From Vibrio mexicanus (GTDB lineage Bacteria > Pseudomonadota > Gammaproteobacteria > Enterobacterales > Vibrionaceae), in NCBI RefSeq assembly GCF_001012815.1, contig NZ_JYJP01000030.1:1-32562 (forward strand): DNA of 32,562 nt, in the 5' to 3' direction. Numbering within the stretch: the first letter of the stretch is position 1; each line of letters opens with the position of its first letter. Positions 17,617-25,596 of this stretch are shown piece by piece. Below the pieces are notes generated by a model. That model had not been told where the DNA came from, ran no database searches, and saw nothing but the letters and a program-made list of their open reading frames with translations. The position numbers were made by a program, and so were the translations under genes.

Positions 17617-18552
17617 TCACTGAAGCTGGCGGTGGATGGTTAAGTTGTATTGGTTCACTTTTTTACTCACCTGATCCATGTATTGAAAACGTGCTTTCTT
17701 ATGCAATGTCGCCATTGAACCAGCTATGGACATGTCTGACTTACCACCTGTTATATCTAACACAATGTCTTTAGACGAAATATTGTTTTTCTCCAAACGT
17801 TCAATAATTTCACAGTAGCCCAAATAGAGCTGCTCAATATTCGCACCTTGAGTTGAAACCGTCTCACAGACAACATTTACATTGCTCAACTCTTTATAAC
17901 CGCCGAGCCAGCGCTTCACATCTTGAATATGCTTCACACTCCCTTTTTGGTCACCTTCTTGATCACGCTCATCTGTACAAACAACGCAGACATATACAAG
18001 CTCTCCAGCACTATGTTCGCTGATAGCCTTTAGTATGGGTTGCCAGTTCCATTGCACATGGGAAGCGAGTATGTTGTCAGACTTAAGCCGTGAGATTTGC
18101 TCCGTAACCTCTTTCAAATCCCCTGAAATTGAATTCTGCTTCAAGTTAATTAGCTTTAACGTTTCCTCTTGGTTTTGTGTCTCTTCTGCGTTTTTCTGAT
18201 CTTCAAAAACAACCTTAAAGCCCTGACTCGACGCCTGATAGACCCAATTATTCGTCGAGAGATTAACTATTAGCGCTTTGCAACTGTTTTTGATTCCTGC
18301 GTTCAACGTGCCTACTGGCTTAAACCATCCTTGACCCAAACGGTATAAGCCAAAAGTGCATGCACCATAGGCGACCAACAAAACGCTACCAAGCACCCAA
18401 GGTCTCAACGGCAAACCTGACAAAACATTCCAATATGCGAACAGTTCGCCACTTGATATTAAGTCGGCTAACCAACTCGCGGCCAACAGAGCTCCTAAGC
18501 TAAGTAACCACGCAATGATGGTATAAACTCCTGAACCAGAGGTCCTACTCAT
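17617..18552 (-). CDS. Membrane-anchored CARF protein (two TM helices)
   Basis: This 311-aa protein has TM helices at about residues 9-29 and 51-71, a charged coiled-coil stretch at about 115-158 and a CARF-type domain from about 165. The domain has strand LVYVCVVCT, and LDITGGKSDMSIAGSMATL (from residue 265) is the typical nucleotide-binding DxTGGK loop. It should be a cOA-gated membrane effector, comparable in plan to Cam1 (TM plus CARF), though two helices here make it a different subfamily. GGAG precedes ATG 18552, 13 nt after the upstream CARF gene, so the two form an operon. Its CARF half is clearly paralogous to that of the protein at 20154. Confidence 0.72.
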   Translation of the reverse strand: MSRTSGSGVYTIIAWLLSLGALLAASWLADLISSGELFAYWNVLSGLPLRPWVLGSVLLVAYGACTFGLYRLGQGWFKPVGTLNAGIKNSCKALIVNLSTNNWVYQASSQGFKVVFEDQKNAEETQNQEETLKLINLKQNSISGDLKEVTEQISRLKSDNILASHVQWNWQPILKAISEHSAGELVYVCVVCTDERDQEGDQKGSVKHIQDVKRWLGGYKELSNVNVVCETVSTQGANIEQLYLGYCEIIERLEKNNISSKDIVLDITGGKSDMSIAGSMATLHKKARFQYMDQVSKKVNQYNLTIHRQLQ

Positions 18553-18565
18553 TGGTTAACTCCTT

Positions 18566-19876
18566 CTACCTAAAACTGATTTTATTGTTCTCAAGCCACA
18601 GCCCTAGTGGCGTACCTTGCTGCCCAGTACCATCATATACGCGCCTTACGGGCCACTCGCCCTTTACAAACACCTGTGCTGGGCAAATAAAGTCCACCAA
18701 ATCGGTAGGAAAATACTCCAACAAATGATTCTTCAAACCATTCTTTTTATCTGTAAGGAACTCGAAGGTCATGCCGGCATTAAGGTCAAGGTACGTTCGA
18801 GCAATTTCTGTGTCACCGGACCCTCTTTGCAATATGTCGGCATCGGTAAGCAGCGTTGCCCTAGAACGAAAACTACGCATAAAATCGCTCTTTTTACCTT
18901 CAAGTAAGGCAATTGAGTGATCTTGAACGGGCAAGCCTGCAATCTTCTCCAGTTGCTGCAAAAACAAATCGGCAAGCCATAGATTGGCAGGATCTCGTTT
19001 TTTGATCAGCATTGGCTGACTGTGATGGCTACACTGATTTGCCGCAACCATTGCGTAAAAGGCAAATTCTAACGGCTTATGGGTAAAGTCTACCGTTTTC
19101 CCTAACACATAGAGTCGCTTTTGAATCAAATGAAAGTCTAATGCGATGTTTTGTGGTGACTGCATCGCATTTTGATAGGTTGTGAGATCACGATAAGACT
19201 GATTTTCTAAACAAGCGAGGCTGCCTTTGGTGTGAATGTTCTTGTGCCTGATGAATGGAATTTCCGCCAGCATCACTTGCGCATTATGTGCGTCAATATA
19301 ACTGTTACCGTCGCGCGCTGGGATTGCATGAGTATTTGGTGTTGGGTAGTAGAAATTGCGGTTACCCTCATACACCTCGTCAACCAACACATGGGACAAC
19401 TTGTCCTCATCGCGAGCGAACAAAGCCAATGCATAGCCTAAGAAAAACGTCATGGTTTTTCGACCACCAGCCAAAGAAGCATGCAAACGTATTTCAGGTT
19501 TATCTTGCGCACAAAGCTTAGCTACATGCCGGACAATAAAACTTGCCAGCGCTTCATGGTCTTCTCGCGAACGTGCATCGCTTACTGGGTGGCCAAGTTC
19601 ATCAGGAATAACGTGGATGAGGTCTTGAGTCAACAAAGGAACAGGACGATGATAATCGCTACACAGCCTTTCTAACATCGAAAGGCCACTGTCATCTTTG
19701 GTCAATAACCCCAGCACAATCTGCTCTTGACCTAAACTGGTCGTGATAACTTGAATTTCATCTGGCCAGTACCAATTCTCTCCATCTTGCTGGCCTTGAT
19801 GAATACCGTATAACGTTTCCGTGATTACTTGCGGCGTTAAACCCGCAATACTAAGCAATATATTTTTCTTGTTCAT
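18566..19876 (-). CDS. CARF protein of the NE0113 (Csm6/Csx14-like) family
   Basis: This 436-aa protein opens with ILLSIAGLTPQVITETLYGI and EIQVITTS, the hallmark start of the Cas_NE0113 CARF family. LHASLAGGRKTMTFFLGYAL near residue 131 is the second nucleotide-contacting loop. The C-terminal half contains KPLEFAFYAMVAANQ and no RxxxxH pair of a HEPN ribonuclease that I can find. NCBI often labels this family ring nuclease Csm6. Without a visible HEPN motif it could act as a cOA sensor, regulator or ring nuclease. First gene of a leftward operon with the membrane CARF gene, read from a promoter region with the ACAAATTTGT site 60 nt upstream. Confidence 0.72.
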   Translation of the reverse strand: MNKKNILLSIAGLTPQVITETLYGIHQGQQDGENWYWPDEIQVITTSLGQEQIVLGLLTKDDSGLSMLERLCSDYHRPVPLLTQDLIHVIPDELGHPVSDARSREDHEALASFIVRHVAKLCAQDKPEIRLHASLAGGRKTMTFFLGYALALFARDEDKLSHVLVDEVYEGNRNFYYPTPNTHAIPARDGNSYIDAHNAQVMLAEIPFIRHKNIHTKGSLACLENQSYRDLTTYQNAMQSPQNIALDFHLIQKRLYVLGKTVDFTHKPLEFAFYAMVAANQCSHHSQPMLIKKRDPANLWLADLFLQQLEKIAGLPVQDHSIALLEGKKSDFMRSFRSRATLLTDADILQRGSGDTEIARTYLDLNAGMTFEFLTDKKNGLKNHLLEYFPTDLVDFICPAQVFVKGEWPVRRVYDGTGQQGTPLGLWLENNKISFR

Positions 19877-19889
19877 CGGCGTTGTCTCC

Positions 19890-19909
19890 TGCTAGCAAAA
19901 ATACTAGCA
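19890..19909 (-). promoter_or_regulatory. Small hairpin in the 5' leader of the CARF operon
   Basis: TGCTAG (19890-19895) and CTAGCA (19904-19909) are perfect 6-bp arms around an 8-nt loop. The element sits just upstream of the GGAGA ribosome site of the gene starting at 19876, where it could be an operator or affect translation. Confidence 0.35.
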
Positions 19910-19935
19910 ATGGCACACTCCTTTCACCCACCAAA

Positions 19936-19945
19936 ACAAATTTGT
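19936..19945. promoter_or_regulatory. ACAAATTTGT palindrome, site 5
   Basis: A perfect copy of the palindrome lies 59 nt upstream of the minus-strand CARF gene (start 19876) and about 208 nt upstream of the plus-strand fusion gene at 20154, in the divergent promoter region. It links the CARF operon to the same putative control as the envelope genes. Confidence 0.5.
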
Positions 19946-20153
19946 GCTCTACCAAAAAACCAAGCGAATCGCCTAGTATGGCGCACAATATATAGCTCTC
20001 AGAATACGAACTTTATCAAAATGAATACAGGCACTTAGTAGAAGCTGTGCAATGGTTCGCAAAAATAGTTCAAAATCTATACTAGTGTACTTTATAAGCA
20101 ACTTCTTGAGTTTAATTAGCAGGTAACATTACCAAACCGTTAAGGAAATAAAG

Positions 20154-21410
20154 GTGATCTATTTAATTACTCCCTACGATGGTGTTGAAGATTGGGTAAG
20201 GATGCAATCCATTGACTTTGACCAACGTTTAACGCATTTTTCTGCGATTGATATCGCGCCAGGGGACAGAGTCATTGGTCAACTCGACATACAGCAAGTC
20301 AAAGTAATCAATCGAAAGCGAGCGACCTATCAACACATCACCGTCGATCTCCCCAAAGATGTCACTGATACGGGGGTTACTCCAGAACTGCTCGACTCAA
20401 TGAATGCCAAGGTCAATAAAACCTATATCTCACTAGCTGGCGAAGGCCGAGTGGCGATAGCGAAGAAACGTATTCAAAGTGGGTGGTTGACTTTAGTACG
20501 TAAACTTAGTGACCTAGAACGTAAACCGATCGCAATCTGGTTTTACACCACAATGTCTTTGCTGTGTTTTGCTTGGTTTGGCGACATGCTAGCAGGTAGC
20601 CACCTGTTTCAGTGGTTACCTAGTATATTTAACACCGAGGATATTGGAGTTGAGGTAGATGTTGTTTCCACCCTAGTGAGTTTCGCATTTTATGCCTTCT
20701 TTTCTGCGCAACTCATTCGTGTAGGTAAAAAACTGGTACCACCGATCCGTAAAATTCGTGTAACCGACAATAAAAAGCCCAAAAAAGTTCTGCTTCACAC
20801 ATTATCGCACTACTTTGTAAAACCCATGCAAAATCAACAAGGCGAATGGGAACTCACTTTGACGAGCCGTGATAAAACAGTAACTGAAACAATCACTTTT
20901 ACTGGCGATCTTTTCAAGGACATCGAACAACTAGAACAACTAGAACAGCGCAAAGAAGTGTCTTTAGAGTGGAATGGTACTCAGCTTATGCGAGCGTTAA
21001 GAGCGCACATTGAACGCATAGAGTTACTGGTTCTACTTGCCACCCGTACGACTAGAAACCGGGCAGGCTCTCATCAACATGCCGCAACAATAAAACAATG
21101 GTTATCCATTTACCTTGACCCGCAACGCTGCGCCATACAGCTTGAAAAAAATTTACTCGATCCGATCAACGTCGATGATGCCTATCAAACGCTCAACCAA
21201 ATCATCACGCGAATCGTTAAGCAAACACACTATTCTGATGCCAATCTATGTATTGATATTACTGGTGCAACCGCGACCATTAGCTGCGCCAGTGCCATGG
21301 CAACTTTGCACACAAAAGCACAATTTCAGTACGTGACGACTGACGGGGCAGGAAATGTCTATCAACAAGATTTGCTGTACGTCACCGCGCCCGCTAAAGT
21401 CACCCCCTAG
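20154..21410 (+). CDS. Csx16-like domain / two TM helices / CARF-like domain fusion
   Basis: This 418-aa protein starts at GTG 20154 (AAGGA at 20142-20146). Residues 1-90 align over their whole length with the free Csx16 at 25303: GVEDW against GAKEW, DFD against DID, APGDRVIGQLDI against NKGDTIIGTLPI, ATYQHITVDLP against ARYLHLSLNLP. TM helices follow at about 126-146 and 169-188, then a CARF-like domain from about 265 with DITGATAT (368-375) and SAMATLHTKAQFQYV, homologous to the membrane CARF protein at 17617. Csx16 proteins degrade cOA, so this joins a ring-nuclease-type domain to a membrane sensor. The SRH near the Csx16 N-terminus is TPY here, and the CARF loop GGK is GAT, so both sites may be altered. 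It heads a rightward unit with RT-cas1. Confidence 0.75.
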   Translation: MIYLITPYDGVEDWVRMQSIDFDQRLTHFSAIDIAPGDRVIGQLDIQQVKVINRKRATYQHITVDLPKDVTDTGVTPELLDSMNAKVNKTYISLAGEGRVAIAKKRIQSGWLTLVRKLSDLERKPIAIWFYTTMSLLCFAWFGDMLAGSHLFQWLPSIFNTEDIGVEVDVVSTLVSFAFYAFFSAQLIRVGKKLVPPIRKIRVTDNKKPKKVLLHTLSHYFVKPMQNQQGEWELTLTSRDKTVTETITFTGDLFKDIEQLEQLEQRKEVSLEWNGTQLMRALRAHIERIELLVLLATRTTRNRAGSHQHAATIKQWLSIYLDPQRCAIQLEKNLLDPINVDDAYQTLNQIITRIVKQTHYSDANLCIDITGATATISCASAMATLHTKAQFQYVTTDGAGNVYQQDLLYVTAPAKVTP

Positions 21411-21486
21411 CCTTAAGTGTGCTAAGAAGGAAGCTCTATGACCTAACCTTATTCGCCCTTCCCAGCAGCATGGGTTTCTAACATAC

Positions 21487-21529
21487 GGTGTGCGGCACTA
21501 CACACCATAGTGATTCTCTGCTAAGGAGG
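21487..21529 (+). promoter_or_regulatory. Inverted repeat and strong ribosome site before RT-cas1
   Basis: GGTGTG (21487-21492) and CACACC (21501-21506) form a 6-bp stem. AAGGAGG at 21523-21529 is a near-perfect Shine-Dalgarno sequence 4 nt before ATG 21534. The 123-nt gap may hold a separate promoter for the adaptation genes, but I see no clear boxes. Confidence 0.4.
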
Positions 21530-21533
21530 CGGC

Positions 21534-23605
21534 ATGAGTGTACCACTAACAATACAGGAACTTGAAAAAGGCTGGGACAAAGTAAAAAGCAACAAAGGCA
21601 TGGCGGGAGTAGATGGGGTAACCGTAATGCGCTTTGCAGATGAAATTAAACAGAACCTACAAACGCTCCAAGAGCGCTGGAACAACGGAGAGTATCAATC
21701 CTTACCCTATCGCACTGTCACTCTGTCTAAACCCAACAAAAAAGATCGACTATTGGCAATACCCGCTGTCAAAGACCGCATCATCCATTCTGCAATTGCG
21801 CAAAAACTTATTGCAACATTCGAACCTGAATTTGAGCACATTAGCTATGGTTACAGACCTAACCGCTCCTATACCCACGCGATTCATCATATTGAGCACC
21901 TAAGAGATCAAGACTATAGCTACGTTGTTGACGGGGATATTTACGGCTACTTCGATCATATTTGTCATCACACTTTGGCCGAAATCATGCGCCGCTATTT
22001 GCCTGAAAACTGGGTAGATTCAATACTTAACCTGCTATTAAGCAAGCAAGTCAATGATGACAAACTGGCCTTTGGAAAAGACAAAGGCTTAGGCATCCCC
22101 CAAGGATCGCCTCTGTCTCCAATACTGGCAAACTTATACTTGGATGGTTTTGATGAAGCATTGCTCGACAGAGGCGAACAAATCATCCGCTACGCCGATG
22201 ATTTTGTGGTTTTAGTTAAATCGGAATCACAAGCGCAATCCTGCCTAAGTTTCATTTCTCAGTACTTATCCCAACTTAAACTTCAACTCAACCCGTGCAA
22301 AACACAAGTCGTGAGTTTCCAAGATGGATTTACCTTTTTAGGCGTTTCATTTTTGGATAACATCGTGATACCGCTGAAATCTCACACTGAAAAAGCGTTG
22401 GTCAGCATAGGAAAGCACGAGCTAGAGCTCGATGAAGACGACATCCATGAACTAAAAAACGAAGAAGACCAACAGCTCAACCATACGCTCTGGCATACAA
22501 GCCTTCCCCCAGCACTGAGAACATTACAGTCGGCAATTTATGACGATAATTCCGCCATGCCCATGGAGCCAGACAGTGCTCGCATTGAACGATTGTCCTT
22601 AAACCACATAGCACGATTGAAACTGATTTACATACACAAACAAGGGGCTACAGTACATAAAAAGGGCAATCGATTAAATATTTTTGCGCAAGGCAAGCCT
22701 ATCAACTCCATCCCTGCCCACTCCATTGATATGATTTTGTGTTTTGGGGCAATTCACCTCACTCAAGCGGTGCAACGTTTCTGTTTAGAGACCGATATTT
22801 GCGTTGTCTGGTTGACCCAATCTGGTCAATATCTAGGTTGCCTCTCTGCTCCTTTTCAAGGTGATCCCGAACTGACTCGCGCACAAATATTAAGTAAAGA
22901 TAACGACACTGTGCGCTTATCGCTTGTTCGATTTTTCCTGCGCAGCAAAATCAACAATTGCTTGGGGCTCATGCGCAGACAAAACAAAAAGCAACAAAGA
23001 GATAAAACCTGTGAAAAACGGATAGTGGGGCTAAGAAACCAATTAGATAGCCAACAAACCGTTGCATCAATGCGTGGCACCGAAGGGGCGGCTGCACGCG
23101 AATATTTCCAATGGTTAAGACAGCAAATTGACCCTAAATGGCACTTTACCAGCCGCAATCGTCAGCCACCAAAAGATCCCATCAATGCCATGCTCTCTTA
23201 CGGTTACACCCTGCTGTTTCATAATGTTCGGGCGCTCACCGAGGCAAGGGGGCTACTTCCTCATATAGGGTATCTACATGGAAGCCAACCTAGGCAGCCA
23301 GCACTTGTACTCGACTTAATGGAAGGCTATCGCCCTTGGGTGGTCGATGAACTGGTTGTCCAACTTGCCAAGAAAGGCGTCGTTTCCCTCGATCACTTTA
23401 TCAACAAATCCCAGGGGTTTGGTTAAACCGTGAAGGCCGAAGACTATTCATTCAATCGCTTGAACAAAAGCTTCTATCTAAGCACCAACACCCCACCCTA
23501 AAGATCAAGGCTGATATAAGAAGGCTCATTGACATTCAAATACTTGAACTTAGACATCAACTTCTTTCTGGGCAATGGACGTTGACACAACAGAGGGTAA
23601 GGTAA
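21534..23605 (+). CDS. cas1: Reverse transcriptase-Cas1 fusion, frame interrupted near the C-terminus
   Basis: The N-terminal RT domain (about 1-280) is of group II intron type: SKPNKKDRLLAIP (65-77), DGDIYGYFD (133-141, catalytic D135), GIPQGSPLSPILANLYL (187-203) and YADD (220-223). From about residue 350 comes Cas1, with E517 (RGTEGAA), H582 (YLHGS) and D594 (LDLMEGYR) in the catalytic order. The frame ends early at 23426. Adding one G to GGGG 23414-23417 restores KSQGVWLNREGRRLF and runs to TAA 23603-23605, giving about 690 aa and a TAATG overlap with cas2. RT-Cas1 proteins of this kind can acquire spacers from RNA. No Cas6 domain is fused at the N-terminus. Confidence 0.92.
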
Positions 23606-23892
23606 TGGCTGCGGAACACTATTTGGTTTGCTACGACATTTCAAGCCGAACCGTAAGGTACCGAGTAGAAAAAGAACTGTTAGGTTATGGCGAACGCGTA
23701 CAGTATAGCGTATTCGAATGCCTATTAACCTTTGAGCAATTTCAAACTCTACGCCACGATATAAGACAATGGTTAGAAGACGGAGACAGAGTGAATTACT
23801 TTCGTCTTTGTATCCACTGCCTGCGGCGAAGAATCACTCAAGGAGCCATGGTGGCATGGCAGGCCTCACATTTCGAAATCATTGATGGGTAA
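23605..23892 (+). CDS. cas2: Cas2, first copy
   Basis: This 95-aa protein starts at ATG 23605, which overlaps the restored RT-cas1 stop and follows GAGGGTAAGG. The first strand HYLVCYDISSRTVRYRVEKEL carries the conserved Asp of Cas2 (D in YDIS). GYGERVQYSVFECLLT is the second strand of the ferredoxin fold. Cas2 bridges two Cas1 dimers and measures the new spacer. It differs strongly from the copy that follows (about 30% identity by eye), so the two are not a recent duplication. Confidence 0.9.
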   Translation: MAAEHYLVCYDISSRTVRYRVEKELLGYGERVQYSVFECLLTFEQFQTLRHDIRQWLEDGDRVNYFRLCIHCLRRRITQGAMVAWQASHFEIIDG

Positions 23893-23896
23893 CAGT

Positions 23897-24175
23897 ATGA
23901 TATGGATTATTAGTTTCGACATAAGCGATAACAAAAAGCGCCGCCGAGCGGTAAAAGTACTCGAAGGCTATGGGCATAGAACTCAGTTCAGCGTGTTCGA
24001 GTGTTTGGTTCGCAGACAGCAGCTACGCCAAATTCAAACAAAGCTAAAAAAACTGATTGAGCCGAGTGATAAGGTACTATATTACCCAGTGTGCGGGAAA
24101 GATGCATTGTGCCGATATGCCGATGGCAATGGAGAAGTATATTGGCCAGAAGTGCTGCACATCGTTGATGGCTAA
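23897..24175 (+). CDS. cas2: Cas2, second copy
   Basis: This 92-aa protein starts at ATG 23897, 4 nt after the first cas2. An ATG at 23885 in the same frame would add four residues, but MIWIISFDISDNKKRRR starts as Cas2 proteins do. FDIS carries the conserved Asp, and GYGHRTQFSVFECLV mirrors the first copy. Two adjacent cas2 genes after an RT-cas1 recall the arrangement described in V. vulnificus. They may form a heterodimer, or one may be non-catalytic structural support. Confidence 0.9.
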   Translation: MIWIISFDISDNKKRRRAVKVLEGYGHRTQFSVFECLVRRQQLRQIQTKLKKLIEPSDKVLYYPVCGKDALCRYADGNGEVYWPEVLHIVDG

Positions 24176-24217
24176 CGATCACAAAGGCTCCATAGAAAGC
24201 ATTACGTTTCAACGAGA

Positions 24218-24261
24218 ATTTGGCGTTTTAATCTAGGTATTTCTCGAATAAAGCGCCAAAT
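24218..24261 (+). terminator. Long-loop hairpin after cas2
   Basis: ATTTGGCGTTTTA (24218-24230) pairs with TAAAGCGCCAAAT (24249-24261): 13 positions with one G-U pair, loop 18 nt. It could end or attenuate the cas transcript before the array 2 leader, or be a leader structure. There is no T run. Confidence 0.4.
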
Positions 24262-24367
24262 CCAAGCACATTATATAAATCAGTAACTTGGAGAAGCATT
24301 ATGTATATTCATAACGCCAAAAATGGCAATATATGCATAAATAGTGAATATGTAATTTTACGCGAAA

Positions 24368-24423
24368 TTTTTGACGCACAGCACGCTCCTAGCCCTTGCG
24401 CCATAAGGGCTACAAAAGGTACA
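24368..24423 (+). promoter_or_regulatory. Leader-proximal block of array 2
   Basis: TTTTT then GACGCACAGCACGCTC (24373-24388), a perfect 7-bp hairpin AGCCCTT (24391-24397) / AAGGGCT (24405-24411), and AGGTACA against the first repeat. The 16-mer, the 35-nt distance to the repeat and the terminal AGGTACA are identical to the array 1 leader, while hairpin arms differ but still pair. An IHF-like match with one mismatch lies further up at 24278-24290. Confidence 0.8.
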
Positions 24424-25203
24424 GTATGAGCACTGCCCGGTTATGACGGGATTAAGACTAGCTGCTTCCTTAAGGAGGCGGCGTTCTTCTGCCGTATGAG
24501 CACTGCCCGGTTATGACGGGATTAAGACAAAAGTCGAAGTTAGAAAGAATAAATTTAATTTCTGGTATGAGCACTGCCCGGTTATGACGGGATTAAGACG
24601 CTTGTAGAGTATTGAACTCAAAAGCGTACCCCGTATGAGCACTGCCCGGTTATGACGGGATTAAGACAGCTTTTCTAAGCCCCACTGCAAAAGCATAAAC
24701 GGGTATGAGCACTGCCCGGTTATGACGGGATTAAGACTACCCCACATGGTACGGGTTAGCGGTTGGTAGCTGTATGAGCACTGCCCGGTTATGACGGGAT
24801 TAAGACCCGGTTTGGCGTGCTTTCATAGCAGTAGAGTAATGTATGAGCACTGCCCGGTTATGACGGGATTAAGACAAACCGCGTAGCTGTACATTATGAA
24901 CGCGGCATATGTATGAGCACTGCCCGGTTATGACGGGATTAAGACTAGTAGCAATATTGATGTCTTCAACTTGTACAGTGTATGAGCACTGCCCGGTTAT
25001 GACGGGATTAAGACATGATTGAAGAGTAATCTTCATTGATAAACGGATAGTGTATGAGCACTGCCCGGTTATGACGGGATTAAGACCTTAAATTTTACAT
25101 CAACAAGTGCTGCCTCTATTTGTATGAGCACTGCCCGGTTATGACGGGATTAAGACAGCTCACCGTGCCCGCCAGGCACACACCACAACATATGAGCACT
25201 GCC
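24424..25203 (+). CRISPR. CRISPR array 2, 11 full repeats plus a truncated one
   Basis: Identical 35-nt repeats (start GTATGAGCACTG, end ATTAAGAC after the CCCG/CGGG stem) begin at 24424, 24494, 24565, 24633, 24703, 24772, 24841, 24911, 24980, 25052 and 25122. A remnant TATGAGCACTGCC at 25191-25203 marks the distal end. Eleven spacers are 33-37 nt. The leader is at the left, directly after cas2, so transcription is rightward. The repeat strand matches the minus strand of array 1. Confidence 0.97.
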
Positions 25204-25302
25204 AGCCATGCAAATGGATGAATACAATACGTGTGGCTTTAAAAACCAAACTGAGCTATGTTGAGCGATGACGTCGCACATTCAAACTTGGGAAATAGAC
25301 GA

Positions 25303-25596
25303 ATGAAATGGTTTGTGTCTCGCCATACGGGTGCCAAAGAATGGGCCAAGCTCAATAAACTCGACATTGATGTTTTCGTCGACCACTTAGAGCTTAATGC
25401 CATCAATAAAGGGGATACCATTATTGGTACACTCCCCATCCATCTTGCTGAACAAGTTTGCTCGCTTGGTGCACGCTATTTGCACTTATCACTTAACCTG
25501 CCCCTCAACAAGCGTGGCACTGAGCTAACCGCGCAAGACATGATAGATTGCCGCGCTCAGCTTACCGAATATCAAGTCGTAAGAATCGATGCTTAA
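25303..25596 (+). CDS. csx16: Csx16 ring nuclease
   Basis: This 97-aa protein starts at ATG 25303. The sequence MKWFVSRHTGAKEWAK, KGDTIIGTLPIHLAEQVC and GARYLHLSLNLPLNKRG is the full Csx16 (VVA1548, TIGR02620) pattern. Csx16 has recently been reported as an active ring nuclease that removes cyclic oligoadenylate, which would switch off the CARF effectors of this locus. It lies beyond array 2, so it is either reached by read-through or has its own promoter. A longer reading from TTG 25258 lacks family support. Confidence 0.85.
   Translation: MKWFVSRHTGAKEWAKLNKLDIDVFVDHLELNAINKGDTIIGTLPIHLAEQVCSLGARYLHLSLNLPLNKRGTELTAQDMIDCRAQLTEYQVVRIDA

Noticed and set aside
24278..24290. IHF-like site in the array 2 leader.
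   Set aside because: It has one mismatch to a loose consensus, no counterpart was found in the array 1 leader, and IHF dependence is not established for RT-Cas1 systems.
24471..24482. The first spacer of array 2 shares the 12-mer TAAGGAGGCGGC with the ribosome site of RT-cas1 (21522-21533), suggesting self-targeting.
   Set aside because: The match does not extend on either side, and about three 12-base matches are expected by chance between all spacers and this window. The shared part is mainly a Shine-Dalgarno sequence.
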